Shown piece by piece: positions 17,793-24,964 of a DNA stretch of 64,000 bases. Both the position numbers and the translations under genes were made by a program. The DNA comes from JAIVJM01 sp963816985. GTDB lineage: Bacteria > Acidobacteriota > Blastocatellia > Pyrinomonadales > Pyrinomonadaceae. The stretch spans positions 2,418,001 to 2,482,000 of the forward strand of contig CAWFMF010000004.1 of the NCBI GenBank assembly GCA_963816985.1, in the 5' to 3' direction. How positions within the stretch are numbered: the first letter of the stretch is position 1; every line of letters begins with the position of its first letter. The notes under the pieces are model-generated. The model was given only the letters and a program-made list of their open reading frames with translations, made no database searches and was not told the DNA's origin.

Positions 17793-17873
17793 TGGTGACG
17801 TTAAGACTCGCCGGTGATGCCGGGCGTGTGTCGGCTAAGTTAAGACCCGCCCGCTACCGCAGGCGGTTCTGAC
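17762..17873. repeat. 29-bp mirrored repeat (GTCAGAACCGCC family)
   Basis: Two perfect 29-bp arms (17762-17790 and 17845-17873) begin GTCAGAACCGCCTGCGGTAG and its complement. They lie between convergent genes, and each arm encodes the same C-terminal tail SEPPAVAGG for the gene that runs into it. A second copy is at 19245-19339. Confidence 0.95.
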
Positions 17874-18496
17874 CTTCCGGCGAAGAGTTTGTAGATGGTG
17901 TAGGCGCTGCCCGCGACGGCGACGAGGGCGAGGCCGTAGATGAGGTATTCGAAGGCGGGCGACTCCATGAACTTGAGGAAGCGTTGACCGAAGTAGAGGA
18001 TGAGGAGCGCCTCGGCCCCGAAACGGAGCGCGCGACCGAAGAAGACAGCGGTGAGGAGCGTCGGGCGCGGGCACTGGAGCGCGGAGGCCGACATGACGGT
18101 GACGCGGAAGGGGAAGGGCGGCGGCAGCGCGCTCGCCACGAAGACGACCCAGCCCGCGTGGCTCTCCATCTTCGACTTGAGGCGCGCGAAGGTCTTCGGC
18201 TTGACGAGTCTTTCGATGCCCTCCGCGCCGACGCGGCGCATCAAGAGGTCGAGGAGGACGACGCCCGCGACCGTGCCGAGCGCGCCCGCGAGCGCGTAGG
18301 CCACCCACATCCACGAAGGCCCTTCGCCCTTGTGGATGAGCGCGAAGAGCAGCAGCTCGTTCGCCAGCGGGATGTAGAAGAAGGAGGAGTCGAGCGCTTC
18401 GAGGAGGAACGGGCCGAGGACGCCCATCCGCACGAACGTGTTGATGAGCGAGCGCGCCCACGAAGAGGCGAGGAGAAAAGTTAAATGCGTCGGCAC
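17840..18496 (-). CDS. VTT/DedA-like (YqaA-type) membrane protein
   Basis: A 218-residue inner-membrane protein with several hydrophobic helices and a VTT-domain pattern ('LLEALDSSFFYIPLANELLL', 'LPPPFPFRVTVMSASALQ', 'RALRFGAEALLILYFGQRFL'). Members are thought to move lipids across membranes or support membrane homeostasis. It starts only 6 bp after the rpiA stop, so the two are probably co-transcribed. The final 'SEPPAVAGGS' is encoded by the mirrored repeat and matches the tail of the convergent LigD-Pol protein. Confidence 0.85.
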   Translation of the reverse strand: MPTHLTFLLASSWARSLINTFVRMGVLGPFLLEALDSSFFYIPLANELLLFALIHKGEGPSWMWVAYALAGALGTVAGVVLLDLLMRRVGAEGIERLVKPKTFARLKSKMESHAGWVVFVASALPPPFPFRVTVMSASALQCPRPTLLTAVFFGRALRFGAEALLILYFGQRFLKFMESPAFEYLIYGLALVAVAGSAYTIYKLFAGRSEPPAVAGGS

Positions 18497-18502
18497 CCGC
18501 CC

Positions 18503-19192
18503 TTATACATGCCTTTCGAGGATTTCCAGCTCGCCGTCTTCGCCCGCGAGGATGGCGAGGTCGGCCATCCCTACGAAGAGCCCGCACTCGACGACGCCGG
18601 GCAGGAGCTTCAGCTCGCGCTCCGTCCGCGCGGGGTATTCTATCTGGCCGCAGCCGCAGTCGAGGATGTAGTTGCCGTTGTCGGTGACGTAAGCTTCAGC
18701 GCCCGCGCGTCGCACGGAGGGCTCGACGCCCGTGACTTCCGCGACGCGCCGCGCCGTCACCTCCCACGCGAAGGGCACGACCTCGACGGGCAGAGGGAAT
18801 CCGCCGAGCACTTCGACGCGCTTGCCCGCGTCGGCGATGACGATGATGCGGCGCGAGGCGGCGGCGACCAGTTTTTCGCGGAGCAGCGCGCCGCCGCCGC
18901 CCTTGATGAGCGCGAGGTCGGGGCCGATCTCGTCCGCGCCGTCAATCGTCAAATCGAGTTGTTGAACTTCGGCGAAGGTGACGAGCGGGATGCCGAGGGC
19001 GCGGGCCTGCTCTTCGGTGCGCCGCGAGGTCGGGACGCAGCGCACGCTGAGCCCCTCGCGGACGCGCTCGCCCAAACGCTCGACCATCCAGTAGGCGGTC
19101 GAGCCCGTCCCCAGTCCGAGCGTCATCCCGTCTTTGACGTACTCGACGGATTTCTCCCCGGCGCGTTGTTTGGCGTTCAATGCTTTGTCCAT
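18503..19192 (-). CDS. rpiA: Ribose-5-phosphate isomerase A
   Basis: About 229 residues, the normal RpiA length. It interconverts ribose-5-phosphate and ribulose-5-phosphate in the pentose phosphate pathway. Motifs seen are 'GLGTGSTAYWMVERLGE', 'LDLTIDGADEIGPDLALIKG' with catalytic Asp residues, 'GGGGALLREKLVA' with the catalytic Lys/Glu region, and 'TDNGNYILDC'. The ATG at 19192 ('MDKALNAKQ') is preferred; 13 further upstream residues look non-coding. It is followed closely by the VTT membrane protein. Confidence 0.95.
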   Translation of the reverse strand: MDKALNAKQRAGEKSVEYVKDGMTLGLGTGSTAYWMVERLGERVREGLSVRCVPTSRRTEEQARALGIPLVTFAEVQQLDLTIDGADEIGPDLALIKGGGGALLREKLVAAASRRIIVIADAGKRVEVLGGFPLPVEVVPFAWEVTARRVAEVTGVEPSVRRAGAEAYVTDNGNYILDCGCGQIEYPARTERELKLLPGVVECGLFVGMADLAILAGEDGELEILERHV

Positions 19193-19244
19193 TCGTGCGC
19201 TATTATGTTTGTTAAGCACCCAACCTCGCAACAGGAATCAGCGG

Positions 19245-19339
19245 GTCAGAACCGCCTGCGGTAGCAGGTGGGTTCTGTCGTCCGGGCGAGGCCCGCTCAA
19301 CGGAACGAGACCCGCCCGCTTGCGGCAGGCGGTTCTGAC
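19245..19339. repeat. Mirrored repeat (GTCAGAACCGCC family)
   Basis: The arms start GTCAGAACCGCCTGCGGTAG and end GCAGGCGGTTCTGAC. It is near-identical to the copy at 17762-17873 but here lies upstream of two divergent genes (rpiA and the PLD synthase). Confidence 0.92.
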
Positions 19340-19380
19340 CTGAACACGCAATCGAAGTTTGCCCTAAGAGTGAGCCCGGC

Positions 19381-20943
19381 ATGACGACAGAGGTACACCC
19401 GACACAGCAGCTCGAAGACTCCGAGACGCGACGTCTCGTGGATCAGGCTTACGAGCGGACGACCGGAGCGCCGCTCGTCCTCGGCAACGACGTGCGGCTC
19501 TTGAAGGACGCGGCGGAAAATTATCCGGCGTGGCTCGAAGCCATCGGCGCGGCGCGGCGCACGATTCACTTCGAGAGCTTCATCTTCCACGAGGACGAGG
19601 TGGGCAACGAGTTCGCCGACGCGCTCAAGGCGAAGGCGCGCGAGGGCGTGCGCGTCCGCGTCGTCTACGACTGGTTCGGCTCCATCGGGAAGACTTCGCG
19701 CCGCTTCTGGCGCTCGCTGCGCGAGGCGGGCGTCGAGGTGCATGGCTTCAACCCGCCGCGCTACGACGAGCCCTTCGGCCTGCTCATCCGCGATCACCGG
19801 AAGATGATCACCGTGGACGGCGAGGTGGGCTTCGTGATGGGCCTCTGCGTGGGGAAGGACTGGGTGGGGAGGCCGGAGAAGCAGCAGGCCCCGTGGCGCG
19901 ACACGGGCGTCTCGATTCGCGGCCCGGCGGTCGCGCAGGTGGAGCAGGCGTTCGCGCGCGTCTGGGCTGTCGTGGGCGGCAGGGAAATCCCGGCAAGCGA
20001 GTTGCCCGCGCGCGATTCGATACCGGAGGCCGGGGACATCGCCCTGCGCATCATCCCGACCGAGCCGAACACCTTCAGCGTGTACCGCCTCGAACAGCTC
20101 GTCGCGGCGGGCGCGCGCAAGTGCCTGTGGCTGACGGACGCCTACTTCGTCGGGACGACGACTTACGTGCAGGCCCTGCGCGCGGCGGCGGGCGACGGCG
20201 TGGATGTGCGACTCCTCGTGCCGGGTTCGAGCGACATCGGGTTCGTGAGCGCGCTCTCGCGCGCCAACTACCGCTCGCTCCTCGAAGCGGGCGTCCGCGT
20301 CTTCGAGTGGAACGGCTCGATGATTCACGCGAAGACGGCGGTGGCCGACGGTCGCTGGTCGCGCGTCGGCTCGACGAACCTGAACATTCAGAGCTGGATG
20401 GGCAACTGGGAGCTGGACGTAACGGTCGAGGACGAAGGCTTCGCCCGGCAGATGGAAGAGATGTACGTCAAAGACCTTGAGAACGCGACCGAGATCGTCC
20501 TCAGCGGTCGTCGGCAGGTGATGCCCATCTCGCACCCGGACAGGACGCACGCGCCGCGCGCGAGCCGCCGCAGCGGCAAGGGGAGCGCGAACCGCGCCGC
20601 CGCCGGGGCCATCAGCGTCGGGAGCGCCGTGCGCGCCGCCATCACCAACCGCCGCGTGCTCGGCCCCGCCGAGGCGCGCATCATGGCCTTCGCCGGCGCG
20701 GCGCTCTTCGTGCTCTCGCTCGTCGCCGTGAAGTGGCCGCGCGGCTTCATCTACCCGCTCGCCTTCTTCGGCGTGTGGACGGCGCTCGCGCTCTTCATCC
20801 GCTCGTACCGCCTGCACCGGCGCGGCGTGCGCGAGTGGCACGAGAAGCGGGCCAAGCAGAGTCAGGCCGCTAAGGCTCTCGATGTCGGCAAGCAGGCCAT
20901 GCGCGCCGAGCCGACGGCGACGCGCGCGAGGGAGTTGAAGTAA
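19381..20943 (+). CDS. Phospholipase D-type phosphatidyltransferase (cardiolipin synthase-like)
   Basis: A 520-residue protein with two HxKxxxxD motifs: 'DHRKMITVDG' near residue 138 and 'MIHAKTAVADG' near 314, the latter followed by 'GSTNLN'. This is the bacterial cardiolipin synthase-like PLD arrangement, which condenses phosphatidylglycerol or a related lipid. Unusually, the membrane helices are at the C-terminus (about 435-480) rather than the N-terminus, followed by a basic tail. The start ATG at 19381 lacks a strong Shine-Dalgarno. The exact lipid substrate is inferred. Confidence 0.85.
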   Translation: MTTEVHPTQQLEDSETRRLVDQAYERTTGAPLVLGNDVRLLKDAAENYPAWLEAIGAARRTIHFESFIFHEDEVGNEFADALKAKAREGVRVRVVYDWFGSIGKTSRRFWRSLREAGVEVHGFNPPRYDEPFGLLIRDHRKMITVDGEVGFVMGLCVGKDWVGRPEKQQAPWRDTGVSIRGPAVAQVEQAFARVWAVVGGREIPASELPARDSIPEAGDIALRIIPTEPNTFSVYRLEQLVAAGARKCLWLTDAYFVGTTTYVQALRAAAGDGVDVRLLVPGSSDIGFVSALSRANYRSLLEAGVRVFEWNGSMIHAKTAVADGRWSRVGSTNLNIQSWMGNWELDVTVEDEGFARQMEEMYVKDLENATEIVLSGRRQVMPISHPDRTHAPRASRRSGKGSANRAAAGAISVGSAVRAAITNRRVLGPAEARIMAFAGAALFVLSLVAVKWPRGFIYPLAFFGVWTALALFIRSYRLHRRGVREWHEKRAKQSQAAKALDVGKQAMRAEPTATRARELK

Positions 20944-20999
20944 GGACAAAGCTTTTGACAGCGGTCGGCAAAAAACTGATGACGGGGGACTGAAAACAA

Positions 21000-21851
21000 A
21001 TGCTCTGGAAAGGTCGGCGCGAAAGCGGGAATGTGGAAGACCGTCGCGGCATCGGCGGCGGCGGGTTGGCGGTCGGCGGGGGCTTGGGCGGGATCGTCCT
21101 GCTGGTCGTGGCGCTGCTCTTCGGCGTAGACCCACGGCAGCTCATGGAACAGCAGCCGGCGGGCGACCCCTCGGCGGGGACGCAGACCTCGCGGCAGGCG
21201 AGCCCGCAGGAGGAGGAGCTGAAGAAGTTCTCGACCGTCGTGCTGGCCGAGACCGAGGACGTGTGGAACGAAATCTTCCGGCAGCAGGGGCGGCAGTACC
21301 GCGAGCCGACGCTCGTCCTCTTTACCGAACAGGTGCGCTCGGCCTGCGGGAACGCGAGCGCGGCGGTCGGCCCCTTCTACTGTCCCGGCGACCAGAAAGT
21401 CTATCTCGACCTCTCCTTCTTCCGCGAGCTTCACGCGCAGTTCCGCGCGCCCGGCGACTTCGCGCAGGCTTACGTCATCGCGCACGAAGTCGGCCACCAC
21501 GTCCAGCAACTCCTCGGCACGTCCGAGCGCGTGAGCGCGATGCAGGCGCGCGGCGGCGAGGCGCAGGCCAACCAGCTCTCGGTGAGGTTAGAGCTTCAGG
21601 CCGACTTCTACGCGGGCGTCTGGGCGCACTACGCGCAGAAGCGCGGCATCATCGAGCCCGGCGACTTCGAGGAGGCCTTGCGCGCCGCCTCGGCCATCGG
21701 CGACGACCGCCTCCAAAAAGAGTCGCAAGGCTACGTCGTCCCCGACTCCTTCACACACGGCAGCTCCGAGCAGCGCGCCCGCTGGTTCCGCCGTGGTTTA
21801 GAGACCGGCGACATCCGGCAGGGCGACACCTTCAGCGTCCGCAACCCCTGA
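21000..21851 (+). CDS. YpfJ-family neutral zinc metallopeptidase
   Basis: A 283-residue protein with one N-terminal membrane helix ('LGGIVLLVVALLFGV'), a linker, and a soluble domain with the zinc site 'IAHEVGHHVQQLLG' (about residue 161). It also has 'RLELQADFYAGVWAHYA', which supplies the third ligand region, and 'GSSEQRARWFRRGL'. These are the hallmarks of the YpfJ/zinc_peptidase family. It is anchored to the membrane with the catalytic domain outside. It stands alone on the plus strand and ends just before a nested palindromic element. Confidence 0.93.
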   Translation: MLWKGRRESGNVEDRRGIGGGGLAVGGGLGGIVLLVVALLFGVDPRQLMEQQPAGDPSAGTQTSRQASPQEEELKKFSTVVLAETEDVWNEIFRQQGRQYREPTLVLFTEQVRSACGNASAAVGPFYCPGDQKVYLDLSFFRELHAQFRAPGDFAQAYVIAHEVGHHVQQLLGTSERVSAMQARGGEAQANQLSVRLELQADFYAGVWAHYAQKRGIIEPGDFEEALRAASAIGDDRLQKESQGYVVPDSFTHGSSEQRARWFRRGLETGDIRQGDTFSVRNP

Positions 21852-21869
21852 GAGTTACGAAAGCACTGG

Positions 21870-22087
21870 CCGCCCTGAAAGGGCGGAGGATAATAGCCGG
21901 GGGCAAGCAGACGAAAGTCTGCGCCGCCCCCGGAACAGACAAGAAAAGAAATCCGACCCTGAAGGGGTCGCGCCTCAACGTTGAGTCTGCGACCCCTTCA
22001 GGGTCGGATTCTTTTATCTACACATGACCGGGGGCGGCGTGCTTCGCACTTGCCCCCGGCTATTATCTTCGTCCCCTTGCGGGGACT
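21870..22087. repeat. Nested palindromic element, copy B
   Basis: Same layering as copy A: CGCCCTGAAAGGGCG, then ATAGCCGGGGGCAAG, a central near-palindrome on GACCCTGAAGGGGTC around CAACGTTG, then mirrored TTGCCCCCGGCTAT and CCCCTTGCGGGG. It lies between convergent genes. Confidence 0.9.
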
Positions 22088-22115
22088 GATGAAGCCGCTC
22101 AAATCCCCACCTTCT

Positions 22116-22874
22116 TCAGTTGAAGAAGAGAGAGACGCCCATCACCAGCCCGATGACGATGACGGCGTTGCGGACGAAGCGGCGACCGAGCTTATAGGCG
22201 AGACGCGCGCCGGAGTAGCCGCCCGCGATGGCCGCGAACGTCATCACCAAAACATCCACCCAGATGACCGCGCCCGACAGGATGAAGTAGACGGCGGCCA
22301 CGCCGTTGATGAGGATGGCGAGCACGTTCTTGAGCCCGTTCATCCGGTGGATGTCGCTGAAGCCCAGAAGCCCCAGCGCCGCCAGCATCAGGATGCCGAT
22401 GCCCGCGCCGAAGTATCCGCCGTAGACGCCGACGAAGAACTGAAACACCACCGCCCCCGCCCACCACGCGCGCGAAGGCTTCTCGTTCTCCTCGCCCCGC
22501 AGCCGCTTGGAAATCGGTTCCTGCAAGGCGAGGAGCAGCGTCGCGAACAGGACGAGGAAGGGCACGAGCCGCGCGAACGTCCCCGGCGGCGTCCGCAGCA
22601 AGAGCACCGCCCCCAGAATCCCGCCCGCGAGCGACGGCACGCCGAACGCTAAGAGCAGGCGCGCGCCGCCCTTCAGCTCGCGCCGGAAACCGAAGACCCC
22701 GGCCAGAGAGGCGGGCCACAAAGCGACCGTGCTCGTCGCGTTGGCGATCACGGGGTCGCGGCCCAGCCAGATGAGCGCCGGGAAGGAGAGCAGCGTCCCG
22801 CCGCCCGCAATCGAGTTGATGAGCCCCGCCGCGAACGCCGCCGCCGCGATGACTGCCTCCTGCCACCAATCCAT
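22116..22874 (-). CDS. TauE/SafE-family permease
   Basis: About 252 residues with seven to eight hydrophobic helices and the TauE/SafE pattern: 'GLINSIAGGGTLLSFPALIW' near the N-terminus, 'GGILGAVLLL', and the second-half repeat 'GVYGGYFGAGIGILMLAAL'. Family members export sulfite, sulfoacetate or related anions, or are uncharacterised. The ATG at 22874 ('MDWWQEAV') directly precedes the first helix. Its start is divergent from the Phe/Tyr leader promoter at 22916. Confidence 0.9.
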   Translation of the reverse strand: MDWWQEAVIAAAAFAAGLINSIAGGGTLLSFPALIWLGRDPVIANATSTVALWPASLAGVFGFRRELKGGARLLLAFGVPSLAGGILGAVLLLRTPPGTFARLVPFLVLFATLLLALQEPISKRLRGEENEKPSRAWWAGAVVFQFFVGVYGGYFGAGIGILMLAALGLLGFSDIHRMNGLKNVLAILINGVAAVYFILSGAVIWVDVLVMTFAAIAGGYSGARLAYKLGRRFVRNAVIVIGLVMGVSLFFN

Positions 22875-22915
22875 TCGCGAGAGACTAGCACAACGCGCTC
22901 GCCGGGGAATAAGTC

Positions 22916-22945
22916 TTGACACTCGTTCAGGGCCGAGGCTATATT
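22916..22945 (+). promoter_or_regulatory. Sigma-70 promoter of the chorismate mutase leader
   Basis: A consensus TTGACA (22916-22921), 18-bp spacer and TATATT (22940-22945). It is the best promoter match in the window and lies about 50 bp before the leader peptide start. Confidence 0.8.
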
Positions 22946-22998
22946 TTCCACGGGCTCTGGAACGGGAGCCCCGAAAGTTTCTGACGGTCAAACGCGCG

Positions 22999-23106
22999 AT
23001 GCAGAGCACACGGTTTTATTACTTCGCCTTTACGTTCCGCTTCTCCTTCGGGGAGGGGCGGCCCGGCGAAGCGTGCGCGCGCGCGAAGCGACTACCGAAG
23101 AGCTAG
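22999..23106 (+). CDS. Phe/Tyr-rich leader peptide (attenuation)
   Basis: A 35-codon ORF in the leader of the chorismate-mutase-like gene. Codons 6-17 read FYYFAFTFRFSF: six Phe and two Tyr in twelve codons. This is strikingly like the E. coli pheA leader peptide, which is also Phe-rich and precedes a chorismate mutase gene. It lies between a consensus promoter and a strong terminator hairpin, with alternative RNA pairings around it. The Shine-Dalgarno is weak. The peptide itself is probably not functional; translation rate through the Phe/Tyr codons would be the signal. Confidence 0.75.
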   Translation: MQSTRFYYFAFTFRFSFGEGRPGEACARAKRLPKS

Positions 23107-23135
23107 ACGCCGCGAAAAGTTTAACGCACCGGGCC
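23038..23135 (+). promoter_or_regulatory. Attenuator pause hairpin and anti-terminator segments
   Basis: Segment 1 (CGCTTC, 23038-23043) pairs with 23068-23073 (GAAGCG), extended by CC/GG. Segment 2 (GGCCCGG, 23060-23066) can instead pair with CCGGGCC at 23129-23135, which overlaps the 5' arm of the terminator. Segment 1 lies within the last Phe codons of the leader. A ribosome stalled there would therefore free segment 2 to form the anti-terminator. Confidence 0.6.
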
Positions 23136-23184
23136 AGCCGCGACCTCTCCGAGAAGGGAAGTCGCGGCTGGCTCTTTTTCTTTT
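23133..23184 (+). terminator. Intrinsic terminator in the chorismate mutase leader
   Basis: A 12-bp perfect stem GCCAGCCGCGAC (23133-23144) / GTCGCGGCTGGC (23161-23172) is followed by TCTTTTTCTTTT. It lies after the leader peptide stop and 40 bp before the structural gene, as expected of an attenuator. Confidence 0.88.
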
Positions 23185-23224
23185 GCAGTCGGAATCAAAA
23201 GTCAGAAGTGGAGGCACTAAAGAG

Positions 23225-23554
23225 ATGAGAAACGAAGACCGGCGCGCGGAGATAGATTCGATTGACAACGAGCTGCTCCGCCTTCTGAACCGGCGGGCGC
23301 GGCTCGCCGTGGTGACGCCCGCCGCCGCCACGGCGGACGACCACGCCGCGCACGCGCAAGGGGCCGCGCGCGGCGACGACGTGCTCGAACGCGCCTGCCG
23401 CGTCAACGCCGGGCCGCTCGACGAATTGGCCGTCGCCAAAATCTTCCGCCGCATCATCCACGAGACGCAGCCCGCCGCGACGACCCACTCGCCCGCCGTC
23501 CGTCACTGGCACGCCGCCGAGCCGCTCCACGAAGAAGCGGGCGAACTAGTCTGA
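23225..23554 (+). CDS. AroQ-type chorismate mutase-like protein
   Basis: About 109 residues. The first helix matches AroQ chorismate mutases ('RRAEIDSIDNELLRLLNRRA'), and the C-terminal helices fit too ('DDVLERACRVNAGPLDELAV', 'KIFRRIIHETQ'). The enzyme would convert chorismate to prephenate for Phe/Tyr synthesis. The loop between helix 1 and 2, where the family has a catalytic Lys, is an Ala/His-rich stretch ('TPAAATADDHAAHAQG') with no Lys, so activity is uncertain. The start at 23225 ('MRNEDRR') is preferred over one 14 codons upstream inside the leader. It is controlled by the upstream attenuator. Confidence 0.8.
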   Translation: MRNEDRRAEIDSIDNELLRLLNRRARLAVVTPAAATADDHAAHAQGAARGDDVLERACRVNAGPLDELAVAKIFRRIIHETQPAATTHSPAVRHWHAAEPLHEEAGELV

Positions 23555-23557
23555 GCA

Positions 23558-23650
23558 GAAAGTCAGAAGTCAGAACGATGAACGATGAACTGAAGACAAC
23601 TGCCTTCTGTCTTTCAGTTCTGCGTTCCGCGTTCTGACTTCTGACTTTTC
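23558..23650. repeat. Heptamer-type inverted repeat (AGTCAGA units)
   Basis: AGTCAGAAGTCAGAACGATG, with ACGATGA units, is mirrored by GCGTTCTGACTTCTGACTTT. It is a second copy of the family at 15793-15945. It separates the convergent chorismate mutase and asd genes and could act as a two-way terminator. Confidence 0.88.
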
Positions 23651-23651
23651 C

Positions 23652-24704
23652 TTAGAGTCTTCCCTTGGCGATGAGGAGTTCGGCGTTGAGGATGGCCGCG
23701 CCCGCCGCGCCGCGGATGGTGTTGTGGCTGAGGGCGACGAAGCGGAAGTCGAGCACCGTGTCGCGCGCGATGCGGCCCACGGTGACGCTCATCCCGCCGC
23801 CCGCGTCGCGGTCGAGACGGGGCTGCGGGCGGTCGCGCTCTTCGCGCACGATGACGGGCCTCTCAGGCGCGGAGTGCAGGCGGAGTTCCTGCGGGAGCGA
23901 AGTGTATGAAGCGAACGCCTCGCGCACCTCTTCCGTCTCGGCGCGGCGCGCGAGTTTGACGCGGACGGCGGCCATGTGGCCGTCGGCGACGTTGACGCGG
24001 TTGCACTGCGCGCTCACCGCGAACGGCGCGGGCTCGACGCGCCCGCCCGCAGCGCGACCGAGAATCTTCAAAGTCTCGGTCTCAATCTTCTCTTCCTCAT
24101 TCTCGATGAAGGGCAAAACGTTGTCGTTGATGTCGAGCGAGGCGACGCCGGGGTAGCCCGCGCCGGAGAGCGCCTGCATCGTCGTCGCGACGACCGCCTC
24201 GACGCCGAAACGCGCGTGGAGCGGCGCGAGCGCGAGCGCGAGCATGATGGTCGAGCAGTTCGGGTTCGTGACGATGAGCCCCTTGTCGAAGCCGCGCGCC
24301 GACCGTTGCGCTTCGAGCAGAGAAAGGTGCTCGTGGTTGACTTCCGGTATCAGGAGCGGCACGTCCTCGTCCATCCTGAAGGCCGAAGAGTTGCTGATGA
24401 CGGCGTACCCGGCGCGCGCGAAAGCCTCCTCGGACTCGCGCGCCACGCCGCCCGGCAGGCTCGAAAAGACCAGCTCGCAGTCGAGCGGCGGCTCCGGCGG
24501 CTGCACCTTGAGCGCATGAACCGAACTCGGCATCTCGCCCGGCAGACGCCACGCGCAAGCATCGCGATAAGTCTTGCCCTGCGAACGGTCCGAGGCCGCC
24601 AGCGCCGTCAACTCGAACTGCGGATGCCCCTCCAACAGTTGAATGAAACGCTGCCCCACCGTCCCCGTCGCGCCCAGAATCCCGACCCGGTATTTCCTGC
24701 TCAT
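23652..24704 (-). CDS. asd: Aspartate-semialdehyde dehydrogenase
   Basis: A 350-residue enzyme converting aspartyl-phosphate to aspartate semialdehyde with NADPH. It has the Rossmann start 'VGILGATGTVGQRFIQLL', the catalytic Cys in 'VTNPNCSTIMLALAL' (about residue 148), 'QALSGAGYPGV' and 'QCNRVNVADGHMAAVRV'. The form resembles the archaeal/fungal-type Asd subgroup. It is the last gene of the minus-strand lysine/DAP operon, separated from the aminotransferase gene by a nested palindrome of about 200 bp, so it may also have its own promoter. Confidence 0.95.
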   Translation of the reverse strand: MSRKYRVGILGATGTVGQRFIQLLEGHPQFELTALAASDRSQGKTYRDACAWRLPGEMPSSVHALKVQPPEPPLDCELVFSSLPGGVARESEEAFARAGYAVISNSSAFRMDEDVPLLIPEVNHEHLSLLEAQRSARGFDKGLIVTNPNCSTIMLALALAPLHARFGVEAVVATTMQALSGAGYPGVASLDINDNVLPFIENEEEKIETETLKILGRAAGGRVEPAPFAVSAQCNRVNVADGHMAAVRVKLARRAETEEVREAFASYTSLPQELRLHSAPERPVIVREERDRPQPRLDRDAGGGMSVTVGRIARDTVLDFRFVALSHNTIRGAAGAAILNAELLIAKGRL

Positions 24705-24767
24705 TTCAATTCTCCAAAAATTTCACTCTGGCGAGATTAGTTTAAGCGCCGTCAGGCGCGAAAGATT

Positions 24768-24964
24768 TTAGCCCACGGCGCAAGCCGTGGGAATCAGCGA
24801 CAAAGAAAACATTCCGAGCCCCGGAGGGGCGAAAGAAAATCGAGCATGAAGGTCATACCATCTCGCTTCTCTTTCGCCCCTCACGGGGCTCTTCAACTCT
24901 TTTTTACTTCGTCCCCACGGCTGACGCCGTGGGCTAAAATCTTCCGCCCCTTTCAGGGGCTTTT
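24768..24964. repeat. Nested palindromic element, copy E
   Basis: The outer arms TTTTAGCCCACGGCGCAAGC and GACGCCGTGGGCTAAAA enclose inner arms GAGCCCCGGAGGGGCGAAAG and CTTTCGCCCCTCACGGGGCT. It uses the same nesting principle as copies A-D with different outer words. It lies between asd and the upstream aminotransferase. Confidence 0.85.
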
